From Clostridiales bacterium (GTDB lineage Bacteria; Bacillota_B; Dehalobacteriia; UBA4068), in NCBI GenBank assembly GCA_009782975.1, contig WRIA01000033.1, forward strand, positions 1 to 6,341: a stretch of DNA of 6,341 nucleotides. The letters run 5' to 3'. The notes under the pieces were generated by a model. The model was not told the DNA's origin and searched no databases. It worked only from the letters and a program-made list of their open reading frames with translations. This document shows, one piece after another, positions 5,952 to 6,341 of this stretch (the first letter of the stretch is position 1; every line of letters begins with the position of its first letter). The position numbers were made by a program, and so were the translations under genes.

Positions 5952-6341
5952 TTAATCTTCCGCGGGGCCGTTATAAAGGTTCATAGCCTGGGCTATACCC
6001 TTTTCGGCCCAGACAATAGCCGCCCGGGCGGCCCTGGCAAAAGCGGCGGCCATAAGGGGCATTTCCTCCTCCGCAAAACGGGAGAGTACATGACCGGCCC
6101 CGCTGGCGGCAAAGCCGTGGCCGATGCCTATTTTTAAGCGGGCTATCTGCTCGCTGCCGCATTGCTCTATAATGGATTGCATACCGTTATGCCCGCCGGC
6201 CCGGCCCTCGCGGCGCAGGCGCAAGTTACCGGGCTGCAAATCCATGTCGTCGCATATCACCAGTACATCGGCCAGGCTTAGGCGATAGTAATGCATAAGC
6301 GCCGCCGCCGCGAAGCCGCTGTTATTCATGTAGGTCTGAGG
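5952..6341 (-). CDS. pth: Peptidyl-tRNA hydrolase, C-terminal part (cut by window edge)
   Basis: Pth releases tRNA from peptidyl-tRNAs that drop off ribosomes, by cleaving the ester bond; it is a small soluble monomer. The frame runs to the right edge, giving 129 residues and a TAA at 5952-5954. The visible part starts with PQTYMNNSG, the family's conserved block, so the ATG at 6329 is an internal Met and not the start. Active-site residues visible are Asn6 (E. coli Asn68), Asp31 in CDDMDL (Asp93), and His51-Asn52 in GGHNGM (His113-Asn114). RLKIGIGHG is the next family signature. About 60 N-terminal residues, with the catalytic His and the first Asn, would lie outside the window. The gene is co-directional with mfd, 328 bp upstream of it, a common Firmicute pair, but the repeat-filled gap argues against tight co-transcription. 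Confidence 0.96.
   Translation of the reverse strand, partial: PQTYMNNSGFAAAALMHYYRLSLADVLVICDDMDLQPGNLRLRREGRAGGHNGMQSIIEQCGSEQIARLKIGIGHGFAASGAGHVLSRFAEEEMPLMAAAFARAARAAIVWAEKGIAQAMNLYNGPAED

Overview
The window looks like a stretch of a Bacillota (Firmicutes) chromosome, probably a clostridial or related lineage of medium G+C. The basis is the gene set and order (pth, mfd, then a PrsA-type foldase lipoprotein), the close match of the Mfd motifs to Firmicute Mfd, a strong AAGGAGG ribosome-binding site, and an S1 protein with a long acidic tail. No species can be named from the sequence alone.

Layout, left to right. (1) 1-533, plus strand: the 3' end of an S1-domain protein (rpsA, or the S1 part of an IspH-S1 fusion). 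(2) 534-942: a non-coding gap between convergent genes. It holds a composite repeat (copy A, 564-856) with five short dyads and a tandem array of exactly 104-bp period, then a GC-rich hairpin that can end transcription from both sides. (3) 943-2016, minus: a lipoprotein peptidyl-prolyl isomerase with its own extended -10 promoter. (4) 2147-5623, minus: a complete mfd, the transcription-repair coupling factor. (5) 5624-5951: a leader region with hairpins and a weak candidate promoter for mfd, then a second, shorter copy of the composite repeat (copy B, 5778-5942). (6) 5952-6341, minus: the C-terminal two thirds of peptidyl-tRNA hydrolase (pth), cut by the window edge.

The genes are housekeeping: translation (S1, Pth), repair of stalled transcription complexes (Mfd) and folding of exported proteins (foldase). 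pth, mfd and the foldase gene are co-directional, but the spacers of 328 bp and about 130 bp, and the promoter signals inside them, suggest that each can be transcribed separately.

The part not explained by known genes is the intergenic repeat. Copies A and B lie in the same orientation about 5.2 kb apart. They share the same ordered dyads (TGACA-N4-TGTCA) at identical 21- and 46-bp spacings, the same C/T-rich linker, and differ mainly in the number of a 22-bp submodule and of the 104-bp unit. This is a modular, probably dispersed, element whose function cannot be read from the window.
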